From positions 4,836,001-4,900,000 of the forward strand of contig JARFIW010001082.1 of assembly GCA_036346225.1 (NCBI GenBank): a DNA stretch of 64,000 nucleotides. The letters are read 5' to 3'. The notes beneath the pieces are model-generated. The model was given only the letters and a program-made list of their open reading frames with translations, was not told the DNA's origin and did not search any database. The number at the start of each line of letters is the position of its first letter. Position 1 is the first letter of the stretch. The position numbers and the translations under genes were made by a program. Source of the DNA: Platerodrilus igneus (Eukaryota; Arthropoda; Insecta; Coleoptera; Lycidae). Of this stretch, positions 34,795 through 46,825 are shown one piece after another.

Positions 34795-36914
34795 GCGGAC
34801 CTGACCCTATCTAGCCACATCCTTTCCAGATTTTTTTTTCTAAATTGCATTAACCATTATATTCTCCCATTTGACCCTGAGCCACTTTTACTCGAAAAAT
34901 CCCCCGTTAACATTCTTTTGACAATTTTTTTCAAGACTACTTTGGAAACGTTTTGCTTATCGGTAACTCGGTAAAAAATCGCCACAACCCTACGTGTTTC
35001 TGAATAATCTTTTAATTAATTTCATTTTAATAACTTTCTATCGATCATGGACACTTTGTAGTCGAAATACGCATTTAGTTTTTTAAAAATCGCGTGTGTA
35101 ATGGATTGTCTGTTACATTTAATTTGATACTTGGCACCCTGTTCTTATTTCTCATACTTATTTAAATAATTTCAGTTCAATCTTAATTAAGTTATACCAA
35201 ACATTAATTGACCGTTTATAAGGTAATGATAATTTAACTTAAATATATACTTAAAAGAATGTGTCAACGTGATTACGTTATGAGATTAGATTATATCCTA
35301 GGTACATATATCCAACTGAACACAATTAAAATATTCTAAAAACAAATAGTAGTAAATTACTATAAAGTTTCGGATATTAAGCCTTAAATTTTATACATTT
35401 ATTTAAATCGTTATAAAATGATGCATACAAAAATGAATATTTCGGAGATTTTAATAGAAAACGGCTTTTATTTATGTTCTATAGCATAGCATTTTCTGTA
35501 CGTGTGTGTTATGCTCGAATACATCCACATTTGATGCTCTTACGGACCTTTCACCTGTAAACCTATCAACGTAATGTTAAATGTAGATAAATGTATCTTA
35601 AGGGTCATTTATCATATTCTTATCGATACAGAAATTCATAAATCTATCAATAAGACAGTTTTAGTACAAACAAAGACTTTTGCCGATTTTGTCGCCTAAT
35701 TTACTCAAAGCATTGACCCTCTCAACTGACCCCTTTGTTTTCTAATAGTATCTATCGCGTTTATCTTCCGCTCTCCTTGCAGAAACCAAACTTGTGTCCG
35801 ATTAAACGGAAGATATTAAATAACGGGATAACCAAACAATAACATCCTACAAGTAGTGCGGCACTCTTACAATTATTTTAGTCTAGAGCACTCAAGAAAA
35901 GAATTTCCCGCTTTAACTAAGACCGAAGGCCTTTAGTAATGAAATTTTATGTTACTTTCCGGTAGATTTTAGGTTTAGGCCTTGTTTACATTACAAGATT
36001 AATTCTAGGTTCTACAAACAGAGAAACTTTTCAAAACCGAGTGGTCAATAAGAGATACGATTGTATGTTCAAAGTTGGTAATGTTATCTACAAACGACCA
36101 ACCTCCGATAACAATAAATGTTATGGCTCTGTTTTTATCCTAGCGGATTTTTACAAACCAATAAGGTTACGTGTGGAGGTTGCTAAAAACGGAATATACA
36201 TTGTGAGCAAGCATAATTCTAACTATTCAAGAAAGTTATGGAAGCATTTTTGCAAGCCCCACAGCAATTTCTATTAAAAGTTTACTTAGTTGAAAAACCA
36301 TAAACGTTATGTGTAATGTAATTTACTAGTTCATACTGCAATTTAGTATGTTTAAATGACTAATTTCAATCAATGTAGCACATCCAATTTTCGTCACACA
36401 TCATTTTCTAAAGTTTAAGTATATCTCAATCATAATTCCTGGCATCACTATCATGTTCTTTCAAACCTATAAAGTCGCTAATCAGACTTTTTTTATCGTG
36501 ATAAAACTTCGAGCGGAAATAAACAAAAATAGACAAAGATATCTCTAGATGAGACATGAGATAGATTTGAGTCCATGAAGGCGATCATTCAAAAAAAGAT
36601 TAATTTCAAACCTATAACTTATCGAATTATTTATCGACTCTATACGTTATAATGAACACTTTAACATAGAATAAATTTAATGTTGAATTTTACAAGTTCT
36701 TTGTAATATTAGTTATCTAAATTTTATGAGCAAATTCTACACTTTACAGTGTGACAGTTTCAGCGTTCGAAGACTGACTGTTTTGAAGTACTTCATGTCT
36801 TCTGTATGAAGGCTATTGGATTTGCAATGATCAACAGTAACTGCTTAGCAACATTTTCTGATAACTGCACATAATGGGGTATTTTTAGTTAAATATGATA
36901 AATCCCACGTAAAT
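34795..36914. other. No recognised gene; one unexplained open frame at 36,041-36,277
   Basis: A 78-codon plus-strand frame (VGNVIYKRPTSDNNKCYG, LADFYKPIRLRVEVAKNG) has a plausible amino-acid mix, but its only ATG is at about 36,065 and I know no relative. The rest is AT-rich and featureless up to the Polinton target site. Confidence 0.35.
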
Positions 36915-36920
36915 TATATT
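36915..36920. repeat. Left 6-bp target-site duplication TATATT of Polinton 3
   Basis: TATATT precedes the terminal AGTAGGGTAAAATC and is repeated at 51,638-51,643 after the opposite terminus. Six bases is the length expected of Polinton integrases. Confidence 0.9.
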
Positions 36921-39900
36921 AGTAGGGTAAAATCAAGGATCCCACCGCCACATTTCCACCAGCATCCACATTTCCACACACATCTGGACCAAATAGTTTT
37001 CTTCGACTAACCATTTTTCATCTTTCGAGATAAATGAGCATCCACATTTCCACACACGAGATAAACCTATTTTTAAGATTTTTTTTACCGCTAACATTCT
37101 GGACCAAATAGTTTTCTTCGACTAGCCATTTTTTTATCTTTCATCTGAACCAAATACTTTTCTTTGTCTAGCCATTGCATCTTTCATCTGAACCAAATAC
37201 TTTTCTTTGTCTAGCCATTGCATCTTTCGAGATAAACCTATCTTGTTTGGTATCAATCAATATTAGAATTTTCTCAGCTACCCGAATCTCTAGGAATTTT
37301 TTAGATTGCGCCATCCCCCAGAGAGCTACCCCCATTTTAAGATTTCTTACCTGCTGCGATTTCTGACAATCCTTAAACATTTTTTTAGTCATGCGATACA
37401 TTAAATTAGCTTAGAATTTTATGCACATCCCGAATCTGCAAACAGATTTAAAATCGGACTACTCCTTACAAAGTTACACTTTAAGCTCTCAAACCTCTAA
37501 ATTTTACTCTTTGCTTTATAAGCAAAACTAACAAATAAACTTTTCTTCGTCTAGCAATGCATCTTTCGAGATAAACCTATCTTGTTTGGATCAATCATAC
37601 ACTAGATCTTTACACTCATCAGCATACCTCAAATTCGTTCATAAAATTTTCAAAATTACAGATACAACATACACCTTGCCTCAATAAGAATTGCTCACAC
37701 CTGAATTTTCACAGATTCTACACTATAAAGTACCGACTTTTGACGTTCTTATAATTTTCTTGTCAGATACATCAGATTAACATTAGAATTTTATGCACAT
37801 CCGAATCTGCAAACAGATTAAACATTAACGTTTTTTGACCTACTCCTACAAAGTTACACTTTTAACCTCTACCATCTGAACTACTTAAATTCACTCATCT
37901 GAGCATCTTATAAGCAACTAACAACAACTTTTCTATCGCTACCAATGCATCTTATACGAGATAAATACGCTATCAATTAATTTGAGTCAATCAATCAACA
38001 CTAGATTTTACTCAGAAACATTACAATCTACGACATACGTCCTAATGGAATTTTTGCACGATATGCGCCATACTTCCTACAAACAAGTATTGCAGCACAC
38101 CACATTTTAAGATTTACTACCTGTCAATAACGCTTGACTTTCTGACCAGATATCTATAACACTTATTTTACGTCACTGCGATACATCTATTAGTTAAATT
38201 TTACACCATTTCGAATCTGCAAACAGATTAGACAATCGGACCATCCCTTACAAAGTTATACTTTAAGCTCACCAAACCACTTAAATTTTTGCACGTCATG
38301 ACATATGCTTAAACCAACACACATCATCAAAACGCAGTTTTACATCTATAAGCCATACATCTTAGTATTAAACATCGTTATTTCAAACAGCATTTAATGG
38401 CTTATCTACAAATTCGAAAAATACCCATGATTTAAAATCTTATTGCTAGGTTATAAACATCAATTATCATGTACAATGCTACAACTGTTGAAAATACAGT
38501 ACGCACAGACAACTAATCGCTTTTAAACCAATTAGTGACTATATGCAGTACGATCAAGGACAAACTTTGCTTACAATTATGTTACGCTAACAGTAATAGC
38601 CTTTCTTATACATAGCATATTGTATTTGAAATACAATAGATATGCTCAATGCTAAATTCGTCTGAAATACAAGTCTTTCAAATCAATTTAACGATGCATG
38701 TGAATTCACGTAAACTTAATAATTTCTTTTCCTGACTTTCATTAATATTTGTGATTAGAAATTGATTAATATTGCAGCGATACAATTTAACAAACACTTT
38801 GCTATAGGAACACCGAATTTGTACAGAACTACAATAACACAATGTTACATTTTAAACACTTTACGCCATATTTAATTCGAAAAGGCATCTTGAAACAATC
38901 AGTTACCGACAGCCTCGAACAAACGCGGTCAGTAAACCATATTAATAACGCCTTTATGGTTCAACATTTCATTTCCCAAGACTGTTAATTTCTATTAGAG
39001 AATCTTATTCTCCACGCACGCTACGTTTGCATGTCCATTCCTTTTGAGTATACTCGTATGTTCACAGCACACCCGGTTTTATTACACACTTTGAGAGCAT
39101 CCTTTAATCTTTTTAATCGTCCTCCGCACATACAGTACTTACCACACCTACATTCTAACACGCAAGTCACCGTTAAACTCGTCTTTAAATTCCCCACAAC
39201 TTTTGTACACGATATTGTTTATTATTCCGCGTAACCACTTTAAACCTAAAAATAAAACAGGATAGTTTAATACGTCATTAATAATTTATGGATTGGCGAT
39301 ACAAAATGTAAAACAAACTTTATCAAGATAATATGTTTAATGATCACAACATGTATTCGTACATCTATAAACCGCGTAACCAGAGTCTGGCGAATGGGAA
39401 TCCAATCTCAAACATTTGCGCAACCGATTGCCTGCAGTTGCATCTTTTAAGTATTTGAAGGAAACATAATTATCAACACTGTCAAGATTTAAATTCTGCA
39501 ATCATTTGACAAGAAATACGCACTGCTCTTCCCTCTAATACGTTTGAACCCTTCTTCCTCCGTCGATTTCCACATCTTTTTATATCACCAACAAATTTCG
39601 AAATTCTGAAAGTTTCACCAACTCGATCATTTTATAACATCAATTTCATAATGTCTTACATGCACTCGTACGCAGTGACAATCATTCATCTTTCGTAATC
39701 TCCATATTATAAACTTTTTCAAAATTGTTCCAACCATATACTCTATTAAAGGCTGTGCTCAGCCGCAATTTGAAACTGATCCATGTATGTCAACAACATC
39801 GTTTCCAGTAGTCAGACCTTTAATCTGTTTAGCAGTCACGAGAAAATACATGTTGAATTCCACTTGAAAAGTCACATTTCTTCCAATCGATAAGAGAATC

Positions 39901-40140
39901 GTTATCGTAGAATCAGACACATACACTACAGCAAATAACTTGGATGGCAGGTTAAGACCACCATATAAATCAAAACCAACTTCTATATATGGTGGTGATA
40001 ATTTGAGGAAATTCGCCTAACCCATGGTTGACTTACCAACTAGTTGGTCGATCATTAATTGGTACTCGCACATCACTGTAACGTACACAAAATCCATCTT
40101 ATAATTTTAATCAACTCGACGTACTTTGACGACATGCACT
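36921..40140 (-). repeat. Left terminal inverted repeat of Polinton 3 (degraded consensus)
   Basis: It is the reverse complement of 48,570-51,637. Similarity is near-perfect over the outer 450-500 bp, then becomes ragged with many one- to five-base deletions and substitutions, but stays alignable. The PolB fragment complement is at about 39,082-39,230 and the complement of the 122-aa gene at about 39,777-40,110. Three tandem 340-400 bp units (boundaries near 37,495, 37,870 and 38,280) replace the two of the right TIR. Inner limit about 40,140. Confidence 0.85.
37168..37401 (-). CDS. Small basic ORF of the Polinton TIR (MYRMTKK family)
   Basis: The 77-codon frame (MYRMTKKMFKDCQKSQQVRN, KKFLEIRVAEKILILIDTKQ) is the left-TIR counterpart of 51,094-51,318, with only a few differences. 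Nothing in it matches a family I know. A predicted beta-rich hydrophobic core (IRVAEKILILID) follows a basic N-terminus. The start is the ATG at 37,399-37,401. Two further units towards 38,280 carry corrupted versions. Repetition and preservation at the outer end suggest either a short expressed protein or a structural repeat. Confidence 0.45.
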   Translation of the reverse strand: MYRMTKKMFKDCQKSQQVRNLKMGVALWGMAQSKKFLEIRVAEKILILIDTKQDRFISKDAMARQRKVFGSDERCNG

Positions 40141-43100
40141 GGAACACAATTTACATTATTCATGATAACCACCAAAAATGGATATATATCAGATCTTCAA
40201 TTACACAGCATCAATCAAATTATACAACATAACCATAACCTAAATTTACACATCGATTACCAATTTACAAATCAATATTTTAAAATCAAACAAACTCGAA
40301 AATTACTATTTGAAAAACTCATATCACATTTCATATTACTTCTCCATTTTATCCATCACCCCTATTCCCCACTATTTACTATCATATAGTCTAAATTATA
40401 AATCTGAACATCTCTAGGTGACTCGACGTCCATACCACATATATCCTATTTCTGTTCGATCGACAAAATTTACAATCAACTGCACATTTTACTATTAGAA
40501 CATAATCAACCATCTTCGCAGATTTTATACAATCTACAGATTCACCTGTTACATACCGAATTTACTCAATCACTTGATTCAACAACACATTACGCAATAA
40601 ACATTACATCCATCTAATTTTAAACACCAATGTCGAATATACCACGACGTCTACCCTATAACATCAATCACTTTTTAGAACTTGAACACACGTTTTGAAC
40701 ATTTCACCAGTATATACCATAAACCGCAACATCGACGTCATATGATTTAGCTCATGACAGTAAATCAACACATATTTAGCATTACCATACTAACCACATG
40801 ACTATTAATTAACTGACCTAGTGTTCAGAAACTATATTATAAAGTTGCGTCACCGTTTTAAACATCCAATTTAAATGCATGTGCTATACCATTGCCGATC
40901 AACACACCTACATTTGATCTCGCCACAAATCGATTCACAACCGCACATTGAAACATGTTATTGATTAACTTCACATTGCACTTATAATCAGCCGTCAGTG
41001 ATCATTACACATCTTGATCAAACGCACATTCATCATTGCATCACATTCTAAACGACATTGCACGTTTTAATTTAACAATCATCTTATGAATGATGGAACT
41101 TTGAATGACAATTAAGTATTTACAGAACTTCATTAATCTATCCAATGTTCACAACAGTCTAAATTGTATCAACAACATTCGTAAGAATCATTTCCAGATC
41201 TGTCACGTTAGATCTCACATGAAGATGTCATTCCTAATCGATGATCACTCAACATTAGATCTTACGTCATCGAATATAATGCACTACACATCGAAATGCA
41301 GTTACAATTGAAATCGAATTGTTTATTTCACATAACAAAAGATGTATATTTTTTTTGATCAAGACAATTATTGTATACACAACTCATAGCATTTAGTGTC
41401 TTACGTAAACTAGCATTCAACCGTAGACATTCAAAGAATACAATCATTTTAACTAATACACCATTTGATATCAACCGTACTTAATACCTCCAACATCTTT
41501 ACAAATCGAATCAAGTTCATTCTCATTAAAGATACCATATTTAGTATTCCAGGTAATTACATGACATCGCCTTTATATTAATTGTCAACACATACCTAAG
41601 TTGTTACCATATCATATATTCAACATCAACTCGATCATTAACAGTTCGAGAATCTATTTATTCACTACAGCAATTTCACATAGTTGAATCACATCAGCAC
41701 ATAACTGATTTAACCAATCACCAATCAATATTCCGATTTCAGGAAATTCAACATGTCACACAGTGAGCGATCATTGTCGAAAACATTGACAACCAAAACC
41801 ATTTCAATTCACAACCACATGCTACCTAGCATGACCACATCGCACCGATGCATCACTACTTCAGCTATATCAAGCGACATGACCATGACATACAGTTTAC
41901 CAGATACACGCATTCAGTACACAAATTAGCATTTAAGACGACTGATGATCAGACATATTCCCATTCATCCGATTCAACAGACTTCATCAATTTTGCAACC
42001 ATATCTCTAATATTAAACTTTCGTCATAGATAACCTGTTAACCAGTGTTACGAATTTGCAAACCATCGCGGCTTCCATTAAACCATATTAATTTTTCCTT
42101 TATCATAACCTAGGTCCAAACCTTTTTTAATGGAAAACTCATTAAAAGCAATTATAAAATGGTTTTAATGGAAATTAAAAAGCAATTAGGTCATTGTACA
42201 CATATAGCCAAATGGTATATGGTCATATATTGGTCAATGCATGATGGTCATATATTAAATGTGGTCAAATGTCATGTGTCAATAATTATGAAATGTATGA
42301 CTGGCTATGTTGTCATGCTTGGTCATGTGGTCATATGGTCATTGGTCAGTATTGTCATATGTCATGGTCAATGGCATGTCATTGCATTGGTTATGTGAAG
42401 GCAATATCGTCATGAGTCATGTCGTAGACAGGGAGATTAAATTTGGTATATAGGAAGTTTCGGTTGAGCTTAGTTATAGTAAGACATTTTCGAAAGATGT
42501 CGCATTCAAGCAATCAGTGGTGCTCCAAACAATCAAAAACATTTTTAAGACCATTCAATAACGAACCAACAACATTAATTTTTAGAAACTAAGTTTATTC
42601 ATCAACAAACCATTAAAATTCACTACAACCATTGTTTAATATTTTCATTAAATATAAACATAAATACTATATTTCATCAGCGAATTTATACTATTATATT
42701 AATTTTTAGTATTAAACTCAAGAAACCAATTTAAAAATTTTAGCATTGTAATCACGACATTACAATGATATACATACCAGATGGTTCATACTATTAAATA
42801 GTTACGCTCAAATTTAGAAGCATAGCATTTGCACGTTCTGACCACAATTTACTTCCACCCAGTAACGTACATTTATGAACGAAAATTAATCACATATACT
42901 CGACCACAGAACAAATCAAGAATTCGTTATTTAAAACTTTATCATTTGAAGATCCAGATTTTACAATACCATACATTTAACACGAAAGCTCAGACTTTAA
43001 GATCCAAGAAACAAGATGTCGCACAATCGAACACAGTAATGACTTAGATTAAGATACTTAGAAACGTAAAAATGAAAAGTCATCACAGACGATTTTTTGT

Positions 43101-44520
43101 GAAGACCGAATTTGAAACAACACTTCTTGTTTTATCAACAACCTAGCGTCAATAAATTAGTTTAAACAAATTATCATAAACCCATAAACTAATTCTAAAC
43201 ATTATATACTACAATGTATATTTAAACAAACTATATAATAATAAATCTATTATTGATAAATTTAAACAAAAATTATTAAATCCAACATTTAAACCCATTC
43301 CATTCATACACCAATGCGGATAATCACAGTGACCACATTTTGTTTTAGTCCGCATATTACGAAAAAAATCCATTAATAATTTATAATGACTTACAATCAA
43401 CAACGCCGACTTTCCTATGTGAGTCCATCATTAATATGTATGCAACTGTAGAATGTCTAAATATTTTAGTGGATTTAAACAACTTGTAACCTAGTCTTAG
43501 AAACGTTATTTTGTTCACGTTAAATCATTATTTTTTCCAACCTGCGGTCAACGGTACCATCAAACCGACTATATCTCTCTCAACCGCAAGATGTTTGAAC
43601 GACCTTATGTCCTGATTAACCTTAGGTCTATGATTCAACGCGATTGATCACCACACTTTGATTTGAGCATTCTGTATCCACACGATAAGATGTCGCAATA
43701 CGTCGTCATTAATTTGATAACTTTGAATCAACATTAATCGATTCAATTATCCAAATACAGTAAAATAGCTCATGTAAACTTTTATTAACATTCATATGAT
43801 CCGAAATCAATTGTCGTTATGGTTAATGGCTTTCTCGTCCAGTTTAACCGATAACGAACATGGATGATCAACGAAGATTGCTGTTATCGAAACCAACATT
43901 CGATCGAATCATGATAACATGGTACAATTTCTACGGTAACAGTACCAACTCGGAAGATATACCTTCAGCAGCACGGTGCTCAACGATGGTCCACGCAATC
44001 GAATAGAACAGCACATACACAAGATATCAATCAGATTTAGAACACATTGAAACGATTGAACATTGACGCAAACGTTCCACACGCATTTACGACATATTGC
44101 ACGACATTTGACCAATTGTTACTACGTTAATCGAATCTTCGAAAAAGTCAATATATGTTCAAAAACTCTACTATTACAAATTAACCTTTACATAACACTG
44201 TTCAATCTTTCATACTACCACATTCATGAGCATGATACATACCAATGACTTACATAAACATACAACATGTACAAATACATTTCGAATCACATGACACAAT
44301 ATGTGTAATCTATCGAACACATAACATGAACATGCCACATTTGAACCCACTCATTTTCAGAACCACATCGATTGATACACTCATGACAGCGTCCCATGAC
44401 CACGATACGATTCTAGCTCAGCACTGAGTTTTCTCAACATTACACTACTTATTATGATATCTTTCCAATATAACTAGCGAACCAGGTTGATAGCGAATTA
44501 TTACCATGCCGCAGCGCCTG
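37495..44520. other. Low-quality or hypermutated stretch of Polinton 3, strongly G-poor
   Basis: The plus strand is rich in A and C and poor in G (for example 2 G against 15 C in 40,201-40,260). Where it overlaps the left TIR it differs from the clean right copy by frequent short deletions. No open frame of coding quality exists, and 40,140-42,080 and 42,540-44,520 have no identifiable content. The best explanation is an uncorrected long-read consensus. Real decay is possible. Confidence 0.6.
42100..42534 (+). repeat. Upstream copy of a direct duplication inside Polinton 3
   Basis: It shares with 44,555-45,030, in the same order, the block GGAAAACTCATTAAA, a GGTCAT-type array (42,188-42,425 here), AGGGAGATTAAATTTGGTAT, a TATATAGG box, GAGCTTAGTTATAGTAAGAC and the first codons of the psq-ATPase gene (GATGTCGCATTCAAGCAATC). 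Similarity ends at about 42,534. It contains a promoter and start codon but no gene behind it. Confidence 0.75.
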
Positions 44521-44554
44521 GCCAACCTATATAATTTATATCCAATTTATCTAA

Positions 44555-44918
44555 CCTAGGTCCACACTTTATTATATGGAAAACTCATTAAAGCTAATTT
44601 GTTACAATGTGGTTTTAATGAGAAAACTATTAAAACGCAATTAGGTCATATGTGTCAGTCATGTAGGTCATGTGAGTCATAGTGGTCATGTGGTCATATG
44701 GTCAGTGGTCATTGGTCATATGGTCATGTGGTCATGTGGTCATATGGTCATGTGGTCATTATGGTCATGTGGTCATTGGTGGTCATATGGTCATTGGTCA
44801 TGTGGTCATATGGTCATGTCGTGGTCATATGGTCATGTGGTCATATGCTGTGGTCATGATGGTCATATGGTCATGTGGTCATATGGTCATATGGTCATGG
44901 GTCATGTGGTTATGTGAG
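44555..44918 (+). repeat. GGTCATRTGGTCAT minisatellite upstream of the psq-ATPase gene
   Basis: From about 44,644 to 44,918 the sequence is an array of GGTCAT cores spaced by AT, GT, TG or G. It stops about 20 bp before the promoter. GTCAT/ATGAC half-sites recur every 6-9 bp, which could bind a protein cooperatively; that is a guess. Open frames rich in MVMW here are repeat artefacts. Confidence 0.85.
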
Positions 44919-44919
44919 C

Positions 44920-44991
44920 AGGGAGATTAAATTTGGTATATAAGGAAGTATTTTGGGTTGAGCTTAGTTATAGTAAGACATTTTTCGAAAG
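44920..44991 (+). promoter_or_regulatory. TATA promoter of the Polinton 3 ATPase gene
   Basis: GGTATATAAGG at about 44,935-44,945 lies 50 bp upstream of the ATG at 44,992, followed by GAGCTTAGTTATAGTAAGAC. The same block precedes the start codon in the duplicate at 42,450-42,500. Its conservation between duplicates supports a promoter; the transcription start is not known. Confidence 0.6.
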
Positions 44992-45864
44992 ATGTCGCAT
45001 TCAAGCAATCAGTGGTGCTCCAAACAATCTATTACAAAAGCAGCAGAGGATATACTGGATGGCTCGAGTTTCTACGCTGCTAGTAAAAAATATAATATAC
45101 CTAGAACAACGTTATGCAGATATGTTAAAAGGTTGCAGAACGTGAAGAAATTACATAATTCCAACGATGCATCCAGAGATGTTATACCAGAAGTTAAAAT
45201 ACCTATACAGAATTATGATACTTTGCTATTGCTAATGCAAAAGAGGATGGTAAACATGGTCCTTGTTCCTGTCAACATACGAGCTATATTCGTGGGACCA
45301 TCGAGTTGTGGGAAGACCAACGCTTTAATATCTCTGATCTTGCACGAGAACGGTCTTAGATTTCAAAATGTCTATGTATTTTCGAAGAGTTTGTATCAAC
45401 CGAAATACGAATTGTTAAGAAACGTTTTTACACCATTAAAAGAAGAAATTGGTTACCATGAGTTTGAAAATTACGATGATTTGATCGAACCCGGAGATAC
45501 CAAAGAAGATTCATTATGGTTTTCGATGATATACCTACAAACGAGCAAAGTAAAATCACTCAGTTTTTCTCGTTCGGTCGACATAAAGCAATAGATTCGT
45601 TCTATCTATGTCAAACTTACGCTAGTGCCTTAAAACATAGACTCAGAGATAACGCCAATGTAATCGCATTATGGAAACAGGATGAAACCAATCTGACATA
45701 TCTTTTCGGATCATATAAGTGGTGACATGATATATCCGAAATTTAAAGAAATGTGTTTACAGTGTTGGGGTGACTCAAAACATAATTTTATAACTGTTGT
45801 TAAAGATTTTGATTTGGATAATGGTCGATATAGGAAGAATTTCGACGAGTATATAAATATTTGA
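44992..45864 (+). pseudogene. Polinton packaging ATPase with N-terminal pipsqueak-like HTH, two frameshifts
   Basis: The first frame (44,992-45,594) encodes about 50 residues resembling a psq-type helix-turn-helix (SITKAAEDILDGSSFYAASK, YNIPRTTLCRYVKRL). A linker follows, then the ATPase with Walker A GPSSCGKTN and NVYVFSKSLYQPKYELL. A shift near 45,510 leads to VFDDIPTNEQSKITQFFSFG (Walker B), GRHK and FYLCQTYASALKHRLRDNAN. A second shift near 45,720 leads to PKFKEMCLQCWGD and NFDEYINI, ending at 45,864. It is homologous to 604-1293, which lacks the HTH part. HTH and Walker A are in one uninterrupted frame. The protein family packages DNA into capsids. The HTH might add sequence recognition of the element; that is inference. 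Confidence 0.78.
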
Positions 45865-45901
45865 TATTATTCAAAAAAAGTTAGTTCCCATCCAAAGTTT
45901 C

Positions 45902-46275
45902 ATGATGACGGACGTTAAGAATTTTATTGCGAATAAACGCAGTCTTCATCTTATGCAGGATGCTGCACGAAAAAAGTTTGTAGTACAAAAGGGAGATGCT
46001 ACATCTCAGCAAAAATTCAAAGAGGTGCACAAACAATTGATCGATCCACTGCAACAACCGCTTCCCAGTTGCAATCGATCACCGAAAAAATCCCCATACC
46101 TACAACAAAGGTTAAAGTCGAAAACATGGACGTACCTATAAAGAAAATTAAGCAACTCGTTCCAGAAGAACCGTTCCATCTTTACTATGCGGATGTGTTA
46201 GCTAGAGACGAAGACGAAAATATATACAAGTCGGTTATGGAGTAAGGTATAACCGTCAATTGATACGCATAGTTT
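45902..46275 (+). pseudogene. N-terminal piece of the YKGTPGLYELL-family gene in Polinton 3
   Basis: From ATG 45,902 the frame gives MMTDVKNFIANKRSLHLMQD, AARKKFVVQKGDATSQQKFK and EVHKQLIDPLQQ. A shift near 46,050 continues with SQLQSITEKIPIPTTKVKVE and FHLYYADVLARDEDENIYKS to a stop at about 46,245. A third frame then gives GVRYNRQLIRIV, matching YGIRFN..GLMIG of the gene at 1361-2392. It breaks off there, and the conserved GTPGL and DRLRLL blocks are not found downstream. Position directly after the ATPase is the same as in the first Polinton, so synteny supports the call. Function unknown. Confidence 0.5.
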
Positions 46276-46571
46276 AGGAAAAAGTATGTAGGAAATTGAT
46301 TTAGAAAACAGTGACACAACCTAAAATAATAACGTTTATCTAGAGACTAGAGGTCTAACAAGAGTTATAATTATTTTTAAAGTCCTTAGCATTTTTCTTA
46401 AGAAATGTAATGATTTTGTTCATAGAATACATTCCATACCGGTTGCTTCGTGTGCACACAAATCGGGTGCAATCGGTACATATCCGAATAGGAGTAGCTC
46501 ATATAAAAGGACTGTTCGCGTAGAAGTTATTATTTGTTGATTGTACGGTTTAAAGAGACAATATAATAAAT
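46276..46571 (+). promoter_or_regulatory. Intergenic stretch with TATAAAAGG box
   Basis: TATAAAAGG at 46,502-46,510 stands 62 bp before the ATG at 46,572. The rest of the interval shows no coding pattern. Confidence 0.45.
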
Positions 46572-46825
46572 ATGTATAAAACTTTGGAGAGGTTATTCGA
46601 AGATTTCGCAATGCTCTACGAGTAAAAAGCAGAATGTGGGCAACGCTTGATAGATGGAGAAAATGTCTTATGTGTCAGTCATACGAGGAAGCAATACAGC
46701 ACTGTACTGCAGTGTTATCAATGCCCGAGGATCTGGATGATTTTATGGAAATAATCGAGGAGATGGGGTTTATAAAACTGTTGGCAGATATTCAAATGGA
46801 ATATATACTAAATTGTAAGTTTTAG
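46572..46825 (+). pseudogene. Small Polinton 3 gene of unknown function, one frameshift
   Basis: An ATG 62 bp after a TATAAAAGG box opens MYKTLERLFEDFAMLYE, then TAA at 46,623. The next frame carries CLMCQSYEEAIQHCTAVLSM, PEDLDDFMEIIEEMGFIKLL and DIQMEYILNCKF to 46,825. Together about 80 residues, acidic and helical, with a CxxC at the junction. Not recognised. The promoter-like box and helical composition argue it was a gene. Confidence 0.4.

Noticed and set aside
38000..44500. Many 60-90 codon frames on both strands
   Set aside because: They lie in the corrupted G-poor stretch; none matches across the two TIR copies.
44644..44918. CRISPR-like repeat array
   Set aside because: Units are 6-9 bp with no unique spacers, in eukaryotic DNA; it is a minisatellite.
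44672..44930. Open frames rich in Met, Val, Trp, Ser
   Set aside because: They are translations of the GGTCAT minisatellite.
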